A DNA stretch of 64,000 nt from the NCBI GenBank assembly GCA_002404015.1, contig DHIW01000104.1:124080-188079 (forward strand), given 5' to 3'. Below are positions 34,701-40,817 of the stretch, in pieces. Numbering within the stretch: position 1 is the stretch's first letter; each line of letters opens with the position of its first letter. Made by a program: the position numbers and the translations under genes. Below the pieces are notes generated by a model. That model ran no database searches, had not been told where the DNA came from, and worked only from the letters and a program-made list of their open reading frames with translations. The DNA comes from Chloroflexi bacterium UBA4736. GTDB lineage: Bacteria; Chloroflexota; Dormibacteria; Dormibacterales; Dormibacteraceae.

Positions 34701-34957
34701 GAGTCCTGTAGGCGCTCGTCGAGGCGGCGGCCGATCTCGCCCGCGGCGGCCGTCGAGAAGGTCAGGACCAGGATGCCGCCGCGCCCGGCGACGCCCTCCT
34801 GGACCAGCCGGGCGTACAGCTCCACGAGCGCGTGGGTCTTGCCCGTGCCCGGTCCCGCGAGCAGTCGGACAGGCCCGTTCAGCTGTTCAGGAGCGATGGT
34901 CGGAGGCAATGCGAGGTCCTTGGGTGGGGCGGGCCAGTCGATTATGACGGGCGCCAT
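31706..34957 (-). CDS. UvrD-like helicase-nuclease, first subunit of an AdnAB-like pair
   Basis: A 1083-residue homologous partner encoded just upstream. Walker A is LLAGPGTGKTHAL (about 32-44), Walker B YLLVDEFQDVDPAQ, and the helicase core continues with VHQSKGLEFEVVFLAGF and YVGMTRARRRLYLS. The nuclease domain has YLKCPRLYFYN, GSFLHRVLEDFH, GKIDRINDT and EVVDYKTGRG, with closing Cys residues CLTWFGCPHAAICP. All four Cys for an iron-sulphur site and the metal-binding D...DYK are present, so both subunits should have active motors and nucleases. The ATG 34957 faces the start of the coiled-coil protein on the other strand. The complex would process DNA ends for recombination. Confidence 0.9.
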   Translation of the reverse strand: MAPVIIDWPAPPKDLALPPTIAPEQLNGPVRLLAGPGTGKTHALVELYARLVQEGVAGRGGILVLTFSTAAAGEIGRRLDERLQDSYDEAWISTFHSFCARLLRDHRPDPGRLLLSGFQEFVAMRGVLADMDRAPLGELGRVAHTDAFAQDALAFVALLKQNLVHPAEFSLRAETAGTPRLRVLAAVYSAYQARLEASGLKDFRDLIADAIGLLDALPDLLEQMRERFRYLLVDEFQDVDPAQFALLRRLAPAESRPRLLVAGDPDQSIYGFRGAVPRLLGDEFPRVYGGESLALEVSRRCPASVLEAGERLLRETQPMRARRDLASDRPEPAPSLEVVREANGVDEAFFAAREIRRLMLDDPELRLRDFAILLRSTTTLSAPFEEAVRALGLAYEVRGVGAMARNEVVRFLLTTLHALDRPDQPEALERFLSSGLSGVGPRPAGRLRRHAIEEGRAFDRVVRRLMYHLPWPLPWNGELPPPLEEGAREPEYLEHLSEADRLAIHTALTAFYKLARDARGLPVTALAYLVLIETGALARLLQLPLDGPDREEALADLRTALEAFAELEEVWGRLHGAPPLLADVAPRLDSFVARAVDEAQPAVGARDAVQILTVHQSKGLEFEVVFLAGFAQGIFPVAARPHPVLEEEDQQWLEANLGGFRPSWPSDPEAHLAEEARLAYVGMTRARRRLYLSYAEDYDRSAGSSAFIDLAAPDAPRRELSRSAARLEPAELLTVSEAETLLASMRGSLGEPEAARATALGVDMRFVMDPCSGRPYEPYGVGHRPEGVHPDHFSATAINDYLKCPRLYFYNQHPGLVAPPRGVELERGSFLHRVLEDFHTRESEWRTLAPELQREWLDKALETHLERYLGRVDAVLERRAEEQEVRRILDNYIRFATSTQVIRRLGTIKTEQRFRLLVDGAEVVGKIDRINDTGDGTCEVVDYKTGRGSAAQRAYDSYFGPELHDVQLALYYLACQEGLDEEGRPLGLNPRFLSLWYPKDWVYGSIRQVLFPVGGAAPGVRDQIQRPLTEGDLARGRDAVAVAIRRIKAGDFDPAPRETVGTCLTWFGCPHAAICPFGGQPVE

Positions 34958-34977
34958 TGTTATCCTTCCGATCGGCT

Positions 34978-35289
34978 GTGGGAAAGGAACCCGGTAAAGA
35001 AGCCGCCGACAAGTCGGTCAACCCCGACCGCCTGCTGCCTGGTGAGGATTCGACCGCCACCGAGGTCGAGGACACCGCCCACTGGATCGCGGTCTACGCC
35101 GAGCTGGTGCTCTTCAAGGAGCGGCTGGTGGACCAGGCCCACCAGGGCATCCTGCAGGTCACCGATGACGCCGCCCGCACCGAGATCGCGACGACCGACC
35201 TGATTGTGCTCAGCGCCGAGCGCGACCGCCTGGTCCGCCGGCTCGACTTCTGGAAGCAGAGGCAGAAGCAGCTCAGCTCGCGGGACTAG
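34978..35289 (+). CDS. Small helical hypothetical protein
   Basis: A 103-residue acidic/basic protein, largely helical (DTAHWIAVYAELVLFKERLV, then LSAERDRLVRRLDFWKQRQKQL), with no membrane segment and no recognised family. GTG 34978 is chosen because an earlier TTG overlaps the divergent helicase start; a TATCCT box 11 bases upstream could give a nearly leaderless message. Sharing a 20-bp divergent spacer with the AdnAB-like operon suggests co-regulation. Its last 4 bases overlap the convergent membrane-protein gene. The C-terminal coiled-coil-like helix could mediate oligomerisation. Confidence 0.7.
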   Translation: MGKEPGKEAADKSVNPDRLLPGEDSTATEVEDTAHWIAVYAELVLFKERLVDQAHQGILQVTDDAARTEIATTDLIVLSAERDRLVRRLDFWKQRQKQLSSRD

Positions 35290-35618
35290 AGGTTCGGGCC
35301 GGGGTGCCGGCTACGGGCCAGTGGTCGGCGAAGGCTCAGCCCAGGTTGGCATCCTGGCGAGCGCCGCCCGGCGGCTGCACCGGCCCGGGGCCGCCCGGCA
35401 GGGGAATGGGAGGCCGCCGGGACCCGCGCCCAGGGGGACCGGGCACAGGTTGTTCCGGCGGCTCCGTCGAGCAGGCGGCGGCGCGGCCGCACTGCAGTCC
35501 CGGAGGTGACGGTCGCGAAGATCTGGATCGAAGCGAACACCGCCCAGGCGACGAGCAGCCCGCCCAGGAGGCCCACGAAGAGACCGGCCGCAGCCGAGCG
35601 AGCACTATCGACGCTCAT
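35286..35618 (-). CDS. Small membrane protein, hypothetical
   Basis: About 110 residues: one clear helix (GLFVGLLGGLLVAWAVFASIQIF) preceded by MSVDSARSA and followed by a low-complexity Arg/Pro/Ala-rich tail. The ATG overlaps the end of the SHOCT gene by 14 bp, consistent with coupling. The tail reads as more natural Pro-rich sequence in another frame, so the 3' half could contain a frameshift. Coding status of the N-terminal half is likely; the tail is uncertain. Confidence 0.45.
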   Translation of the reverse strand: MSVDSARSAAAGLFVGLLGGLLVAWAVFASIQIFATVTSGTAVRPRRRLLDGAAGTTCARSPWARVPAASHSPAGRPRAGAAAGRRSPGCQPGLSLRRPLARSRHPGPNL

Positions 35619-35913
35619 CGAGCAGGGTCTCGCGCATTCGCTTGTAGTCCTCGTGCTTGATCTCGCCGCGCACGTAGCGGTCCTGCAGCGTGTAGAGCGG
35701 GTCGGGGCGGAGATGGACGCGCTGGAAGGCGGTCAGGCCCAGCCAGACCAGTCCGCTGAGGAGCAGAAGTCCGACCAGCGGGCCCAGGGCACCAGGCCGC
35801 GCGCCCGGCGGGACGCGGTCCGTGTAGCCCATGACGAGTGCCGGCACTGCCACCAGGACGACCAGGACGACGCCGACCAGGGCACCGATCAGGAACGGCG
35901 ATCTCCATCTCAT
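35605..35913 (-). CDS. SHOCT-domain membrane protein
   Basis: A 102-residue protein with two membrane helices (about 7-29 and 44-63) and a C-terminal SHOCT motif (LQDRYVRGEIKHEDYKRMRETLLD). SHOCT modules are short helical hairpins found at the ends of many membrane or stress proteins and thought to mediate oligomerisation. The ATG follows GTGGAGGT, a fair ribosome-binding site. It lies upstream of a small membrane protein in a likely two-gene unit. Function unknown. Confidence 0.75.
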   Translation of the reverse strand: MRWRSPFLIGALVGVVLVVLVAVPALVMGYTDRVPPGARPGALGPLVGLLLLSGLVWLGLTAFQRVHLRPDPLYTLQDRYVRGEIKHEDYKRMRETLLDERR

Positions 35914-35989
35914 ACCTCCACTCTGTGCGAGCGGACTTAGACGTGACTGAGACGTTCCTGAGGATGGAGCCCGGGCCCGGCCGAGCGGG

Positions 35990-37378
35990 TCAGCTGCTCA
36001 GGGCGGGCTCCGACTGCTGAGGGATCGGTAGTTCGACTGTGAAAGTGGTGCCCTTGCCGCGGGCGCTGGCCACGCGGATGCTGCCGCCCTGGCGCTCGGC
36101 CAGGGCCGCGCAGATCGAGAGCCCCAGCCCGGCGCCGCCGCTGCGCCGGGTCCGCGCGCTGTCGCCTCGAAAGAAGCGCTCGAAGATGCGAGCCCGCTGG
36201 GCCTCGGGGATGCCGGGGCCGCTGTCCTGGACCTCGACCAGGGCGTGGCCGTTCTCACGCCGGGCTCTGAGCGTAATGGTCCCGCCCGCGGGGCTGTACT
36301 TGCCCGCGTTGTCGATGAGGTTGAGCAGGATCCGGTTCAGGGCGTCCGCGTCGGCGCGGGCGACGGCGCCGTTCTCGACCTCCACGGCGATCGGGTGCTC
36401 GGGTGCCAGGTGGCGTCCGCTGCGGGCCGCTTCCTCCAGGATCGGCTTCAGGGCCAGAGCGGCGGGGCTCAGCTCGCCGCCCCGATCGAGCCGGGCCAGC
36501 GTCAGGAGGTCGTCCACCAGGCGGGACATGCGCACGACCGACTGGTGGATGTCACCCAGCGCGTTGCCGAGGTCCTCGGGGTCGGTCGCGGCGCCCCGGC
36601 GCAGCACGTCGACGTGGCCCCGGACCGCGGTCAGCGGCGTCCGCAGCTCGTGGGAGGCGTCGGCCAGGAAGCGGCGCATCGCCTCCTCCGACTCCTGGCG
36701 GCGCCTGAGCTCGTCCTGCATGCGGGTCACCATCTCGTCGAAGGTGCTGCCCAGGCGGCCCACCTCGTCCGAGCCGGTGACACCGGAGCGGCGGTCGAAG
36801 TCGCCCCCCTGGATGGCCGCGGCGGCGCTGGACACCCTGGCCAAGCCGCGCAGCGAGCGGCTGGTCAGGAAGATGCCCGCGCCTCCGGCCAGCAGCAGCG
36901 CGACGATGGCGGAGACGCCGTACGTCAGCAGGTCACCGCTGAGTGCCGTCTCGGTCGGCTCGGTGGAACCCTCCACCACCAGGTAGCCGGTGGTGCCCGG
37001 CGATCTCGGCCCGAACCTGAGGCCCACGGAGGTCGCCACCGCCATGACGTGCGTGCTCTGGTTCGAGTAGAGCTGGTAGCCACCCTTGACCACGTCCTGG
37101 ATGTGGGGCTCGATCCAGGGTTTGTTCTGGGGACCGGGGTCCGAGAGCGCGAGCTGATTGCCGTCCTGGTCGTACACCGCGGCGCGGTAGTCCCGCTGGG
37201 CGGCGGCCGTCACGGCATCCGTGGCCGGGCCGAGCACTCGAAGCTGCGCGCGCAGCGTGCTGGCCTGCGCCTCCAACAGGAAGTTGCGGAGGGCGAAATA
37301 CTGGAAGACGCCGACCGCGGCCAGGGCCACCACCAGGACGCCCAGGAAGGCGGCCGTCAGGCGCCAGCGCAGGCTCAT
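35990..37378 (-). CDS. HAMP-containing sensor histidine kinase (OmpR-type partner)
   Basis: A 462-residue membrane kinase. First helix about 8-32, an extracytoplasmic sensor of about 115 residues (AVYDQDGNQLALSDPG in its middle), second helix (TYGVSAIVALLLAGGAGIFL), then HAMP (SLRGLARVSSAAAAIQGGDF). The H box is DASHELRTPLTAVRGHVDVL, the N box LLNLIDNAGKYSP, with G1 VQDSGPGIP and G2 GAGLGLSICAALAE. Everything needed for autophosphorylation is present. ATG 37378 overlaps the stop of the upstream regulator (ATGA), so kinase follows regulator in one operon, as for MprAB/TcrXY-like systems. Confidence 0.92.
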   Translation of the reverse strand: MSLRWRLTAAFLGVLVVALAAVGVFQYFALRNFLLEAQASTLRAQLRVLGPATDAVTAAAQRDYRAAVYDQDGNQLALSDPGPQNKPWIEPHIQDVVKGGYQLYSNQSTHVMAVATSVGLRFGPRSPGTTGYLVVEGSTEPTETALSGDLLTYGVSAIVALLLAGGAGIFLTSRSLRGLARVSSAAAAIQGGDFDRRSGVTGSDEVGRLGSTFDEMVTRMQDELRRRQESEEAMRRFLADASHELRTPLTAVRGHVDVLRRGAATDPEDLGNALGDIHQSVVRMSRLVDDLLTLARLDRGGELSPAALALKPILEEAARSGRHLAPEHPIAVEVENGAVARADADALNRILLNLIDNAGKYSPAGGTITLRARRENGHALVEVQDSGPGIPEAQRARIFERFFRGDSARTRRSGGAGLGLSICAALAERQGGSIRVASARGKGTTFTVELPIPQQSEPALSS

Positions 37379-38037
37379 GGCGCCAGCCGGTAGCCGTGGC
37401 CGCGCACGGTCTGGATCAGCTTGCGGCCCGCCTCGCCCAGCTTGGTCCGCAGGTACCCGATGTAGACCTCGACGTTGTTCTCGCTGCCGTAGAAGTCTCC
37501 GCCCCAGACCCGGTCGAGGATCGTCTGCCGGCTCAGGGCCTGGCGAGGGTTGCTCATCAGGAGTTGGAGGAGGTCGAACTCGCGGCTGGTGAGCTGCACC
37601 TGGCGGCCGTCCACGCTGACCTCGCGGGTCGCGGGGTCCAGGCTGATCGGGCCCACCCGCAGGGGCTCGCCGGTCGTGGCGCGGAGGCGGCGCAAAACCG
37701 CGCGCATCCGCGACAGCAGCTCGTCGAAATCGAAGGGCTTGACGAGGTAGTCGTCGGCGCCCATGTCGAGTCCGATGACGCGGTCGTGGACCTCGTCCTT
37801 GGCGGTCAGCATCAGGATGCCGAGCTTGGGATCGCCCCGCAGGCGGCGGCACACCTCATGGCCGTCCATCCCGGGCAGCATGACGTCCAGGATCACCAGG
37901 TCCGGCCGGAAGGAGGCCGCGATCTCAAGGGCCTCGTCGCCGCTCTCCGCCTCCGCGATCTCGAAGCCCTCGTAGCGGAGTCCGGTGCGTAGGAAGTTGC
38001 GGATCAGAGGCTCGTCGTCGACGACAAGCACCCGCAC
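37375..38037 (-). CDS. OmpR-family response regulator
   Basis: A 220-residue winged-helix regulator. Receiver features are LVVDDEPLIRNFL, the phospho-Asp in LVILDVMLPGMDG and the Lys in DDYLVKPFDF. The DNA-binding domain is of the PhoB/OmpR type (SREFDLLQLLMSNPRQALSR, then VEVYIGYLRTKLGE). The GTG start at 38037 has a TACCAT -10-like box 7 bases upstream and no ribosome-binding site, suggesting leaderless translation. It is the first gene of a two-gene operon with the HAMP kinase. The dispersed repeat at 38084-38196 lies just upstream of its promoter. Confidence 0.93.
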   Translation of the reverse strand: MRVLVVDDEPLIRNFLRTGLRYEGFEIAEAESGDEALEIAASFRPDLVILDVMLPGMDGHEVCRRLRGDPKLGILMLTAKDEVHDRVIGLDMGADDYLVKPFDFDELLSRMRAVLRRLRATTGEPLRVGPISLDPATREVSVDGRQVQLTSREFDLLQLLMSNPRQALSRQTILDRVWGGDFYGSENNVEVYIGYLRTKLGEAGRKLIQTVRGHGYRLAP

Positions 38038-38083
38038 GCTACGGATGGTAGCCCGCGAGGTTGAGAGATTACTGAGCTTTTAA

Positions 38084-38196
38084 GTGGGGGAAACAAGCAT
38101 GTTTCCCCCACGGGCCCCCTTTCCCGCATCAGATGTTGGTCGGCGTTTGGAAGACGGGCTCAATCGGGCGGGCGGAGCCCGCCCCTACGGCGCCAT
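38084..38196. repeat. 113-bp dispersed palindromic repeat, copy 1
   Basis: Intergenic element with two hairpins: GTGGGGGAAACA-AGCA-TGTTTCCCCCAC (38084-38111) and GGGCGGGC-GGA-GCCCGCCC (38166-38184). A second copy of identical length is at 45488-45600 with about 17 mismatches by eye and no gaps. Both copies sit directly after stop codons or between genes. It encodes no protein. It resembles REP/MITE-type elements and could act as terminator or RNA-stabiliser. Confidence 0.85.
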
Positions 38197-38207
38197 CTTC
38201 ATTTTCT

Positions 38208-38813
38208 TTACATAAGTGCGTCAGCGGGTGGGGTTGCGCGCTTGATCTCGAGCAGGTAGGGGCGGCCGATCGCGTCAATCACCTCGTCGAAGGTCGCCAG
38301 GGCCGCCTCGCCTTCGGGTGCGGGCCGGATGCGGACGTAGGCCGCGGCCGCGGCCGCCGGGATCACGAACGTCGGGGTCCCAAACGCGCCGTAACGCTCG
38401 ACCGCCTCCGTGTGGTCGCGGCCGAGGGCCTCCAGGGTGGTGGCTTTCAGGTCAGCCTTGAAGCGTTCTACGTCAAGGCCGGCCTGGCCGGCCACCTCGC
38501 GGAGCACGGCAGGGGCGTCGATGTCCGACTCGTCAACGTGCCGCGCCGCCAGCAGCGCGTAGTGGAAGCGCAGGAACGCCTCGCCGCCCTGGCAGCGCGC
38601 CGCCTGGGCCGCCCGGAAGGCCTCGTTGCCGGCCACCTTCTCGCGGGTCTTCCAGACCTTCCACCGCGGCCGCCGGCTGTTCACCTGGGTCAGGGAGAAA
38701 TAGCGCCAGCCCACCGAGAAGTCGCGCTTCCCCGACTCTTGAACTCTCTGCAGCAACACGGCTGCCTGGTAGACGTACGGTCAGCGGTAGTCGTAAAAGA
38801 CCTCGAGATCCAT
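38208..38813 (-). CDS. DsbA-like thioredoxin-fold protein with in-frame UGA (probable selenocysteine)
   Basis: Reading from ATG 38813 gives MDLEVFYDYR, then TGA (codon 11, 38783-38781), then PYVYQAAVLLQRVQE and a full DsbA/2-hydroxychromene-carboxylate-isomerase-like fold (WRYFSLTQVNS, cis-Pro loop AFGTPTFVIP). In relatives the residue after DYR is the redox Cys of a CPYV-type motif, so the TGA replaces precisely the active-site Cys. A 5-bp stem with loop CGTGTT starts 15 bases after the TGA (38765-38750), and a G is second in the loop, meeting the usual bacterial SECIS pattern. If selenocysteine is not inserted, only a headless protein from GTG 38759 would form. The alternative is a nonsense mutation or sequencing error. 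Confidence 0.7.
38750..38765 (-). promoter_or_regulatory. Candidate bacterial SECIS hairpin
   Basis: On the minus strand GCAGC-CGTGTT-GCTGC. The apical loop lies about 20 bases downstream of the in-frame TGA and has G at its second position, as expected for SelB binding. The stem is short (5 bp), so the support is moderate. Confidence 0.5.
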
Positions 38814-39432
38814 GTCCACAAGTACCATCCGAAAGGCCCGCCTGATTCCGACCCGCGCTCCCGAGACGCTGGCCTGGATCCGTCTTGACCTGCTGACGCG
38901 GCTAGTGCCCTTCGCGTTCGTGGTCACCCTCGTCTACCGCCTCTGGCGGCCGGCCTGGCTCGGCTTCTCACCTGGCAACCTGGGCGCGCAGCTCTGGTTC
39001 GGCCTCCTGGGGGGCGCCCTGCTGTTCCTGGCGTCCGGCATCGTCCAGCTGCTTCTGACGAGGCGCCGCCAGACCCTGCGGGTGCCGGCTGACAGGCCTG
39101 ACCTGCTGCTGCAGACCGGGTTCTACTGGCTGAACGGACCGGTCGAGGAGGCGCTCTTCCGCGGATTGTTGCAGGGCGGGCTGACGGTGTTGGCAGGGCC
39201 CTGGCTGGGCCTGCCGGTGGCCACCGCCGTTTACGTCCTCTACCACCGGCTCGGGCGCTGGGCCTGGCTCGACGTTTCCGCGACCGCGCTGCTGGGGGTG
39301 CCCCTGGCACTGGCCTTCTGGCAGCTGCCGGGGCCGCCCTCGCTGCTCGGTGTGGGCATTGCGCACGCGTGCGCCACCTGCGGTTTCCTGGGCCCGGGTC
39401 CCTGGCTGCTGCACCGCTTGCGGCTGGTGTAG
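38812..39432 (+). CDS. CPBP-family intramembrane protease (Abi/CAAX-like)
   Basis: A 206-residue membrane protein with about six helices. The diagnostic motif is GPVEEALFRGLLQGGL (EExxxR) near residue 110, with later His residues in VLYHRLGRW and IAHACATCGF that would complete the metal site. Such proteins cleave membrane substrates or act in prenyl-protein or bacteriocin self-protection; the substrate is unknown. The ATG overlaps, in opposite orientation, the ATG of the DsbA-like gene, so one of the starts may be further inside or the messages are leaderless. The downstream MFS gene begins 2 bases after its stop. Confidence 0.82.
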   Translation: MSTSTIRKARLIPTRAPETLAWIRLDLLTRLVPFAFVVTLVYRLWRPAWLGFSPGNLGAQLWFGLLGGALLFLASGIVQLLLTRRRQTLRVPADRPDLLLQTGFYWLNGPVEEALFRGLLQGGLTVLAGPWLGLPVATAVYVLYHRLGRWAWLDVSATALLGVPLALAFWQLPGPPSLLGVGIAHACATCGFLGPGPWLLHRLRLV

Positions 39433-39434
39433 CG

Positions 39435-40610
39435 GTGCCCAGGCTGGCGCGTCACCAATGGCTGGTCCTCGGGCTGGCCGGGCTGGCCACCCTGCTGGCG
39501 GCTTTCGACAGCTCGGTCCTGGTGCTGGCGCTGCCCGCGATCAGCGCCGAGTTCCATGCCGGGGTGCCCGCCCTGGCCAACGTCGGGTCGGTCCTCGCCC
39601 TGGGCTCGCTCGGCGCCCTCCCGCTGGGCATGCTGGCCGACCGGCTGGGCCGGCGCCGGATGCTGGCCGTGGCGGTTTTCGGCTTCTCGCTGGCCAACCT
39701 GCTCAGCGGCCTCGCACCGTCGCTGGCCGTGCTCGCTCTGACGCGGCTGCTGGCCGTCTGCTTCGAGACCCTCGCGGCCGGGGTCGCCACGGCCCTGGTG
39801 GTCGAGGAGCTGCCCGCCGCGGCCCGCGGCATGTCGGTGGCCGCGATCACGGTCGCCGCGGGCGGCGGCACCGGGCTCACGGTGCTGCTCTACCCCCTCC
39901 TCGCCCCGCGCTGGCGCGCCCTCTACCTGCTCGGCGGCCTCGGTGTGCTGGGCGGGCTCCTGCTCTGGGCTCGGTTGCCCGAGAGCGAGACTTGGCGGGC
40001 CTCGCGCCACGAGGGAGTGCCGCTGGCGGTGCTCTGGAAGCCGCCCTGGCGCCGGCGCCTGCTGCTGGTGGGGGTCGCGGGCGCGCTGGGCGCCCTACTG
40101 CTCCAACCGGCGTCGCTGCTGGTCTTCCTGTTCGGAAGTCAAAGCCTGCACCTGGATCCGCTCGCGATCAGTGCGGTCGTCTTCGTGTCGGGGGTCGTGT
40201 CCGTGCCCGCGTTCCTGGTTGGCGGCCGGCTCTCGGACGCCTACGGGCGGCGCCTCTTGGGGGCGGGGCTGGTGGCGCTGACGGCGCTCGCGGTGGCCGC
40301 CACATTCGCGGGCGGCCTGGCCGCCTTCTGGGTGGGCAACGTGGTTTGGAGCGTCATCGCCAGCGCGGCGGTGCCGATCCTCGGCGCCTGGTTCGGGGAG
40401 CTGTTTCCGACCCGGGCTCGGGCCACCTCGGAGGCCGTCAATGCCCTGGCAGGGGCCCTGGGCGGGATCGCGGGGCTGCAGCTGGTGGGCCTGTTGGAAC
40501 CCAGGCTGGGCTTCGGCGGCAGCATCCTGGCCGTGGCGGCGGGGGCCATCGCCGGCGCCGCCTTGCTGCTGGCGCTTCCCGAGACCCGCGGCGACCCACT
40601 GCCGGACTGA
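39435..40610 (+). CDS. MFS transporter
   Basis: A 391-residue major facilitator with about 12 helices. The loop 2-3 motif is LGMLADRLGRRRMLAV, and its repeat in the second half is VGGRLSDAYGRRLLGAG. The pattern FDSSVLVLALPAI resembles sugar/aromatic-acid or drug:H+ symporters. GTG 39435 follows the CPBP stop by 2 bases, so both genes are co-translated. Substrate not predictable. It has no downstream gene in the same operon; a promoter for the helicase begins about 70 bp after its stop. Confidence 0.88.
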   Translation: MPRLARHQWLVLGLAGLATLLAAFDSSVLVLALPAISAEFHAGVPALANVGSVLALGSLGALPLGMLADRLGRRRMLAVAVFGFSLANLLSGLAPSLAVLALTRLLAVCFETLAAGVATALVVEELPAAARGMSVAAITVAAGGGTGLTVLLYPLLAPRWRALYLLGGLGVLGGLLLWARLPESETWRASRHEGVPLAVLWKPPWRRRLLLVGVAGALGALLLQPASLLVFLFGSQSLHLDPLAISAVVFVSGVVSVPAFLVGGRLSDAYGRRLLGAGLVALTALAVAATFAGGLAAFWVGNVVWSVIASAAVPILGAWFGELFPTRARATSEAVNALAGALGGIAGLQLVGLLEPRLGFGGSILAVAAGAIAGAALLLALPETRGDPLPD

Positions 40611-40679
40611 TCTCGCCCTGTCCCGGGACCTTGACGCGGGCGTTCCGAGGGGTGTCCCACCACATAAACCACCCGCCGC

Positions 40680-40709
40680 TTGCATCGCCCAGTACAATTG
40701 GCATACCTT
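40680..40709 (+). promoter_or_regulatory. Promoter of the Upf1-like helicase
   Basis: -35 TTGCAT, 18-base spacer, -10 TACCTT. It predicts a transcript with a leader of about 100 bases. Confidence 0.55.
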
Positions 40710-40731
40710 TAGCGGGCTTTCATAAGCGCTT

Positions 40732-40751
40732 GGCCTCCTGTGGCGGAGGCC
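40732..40751 (+). promoter_or_regulatory. Leader stem-loop (GGCCTCC-6-GGAGGCC)
   Basis: Perfect 7-bp hairpin inside the predicted 5' leader of the helicase mRNA. No T-run follows, so it is not a standard terminator; it may be a regulatory or stabilising element. Confidence 0.45.
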
Positions 40752-40817
40752 CCGTTCAATCACTTTGATCCCTCCCTCTTTCGTCCCCGCAGACGTGGCT
40801 GTTCAGGTCGCGAAGCC

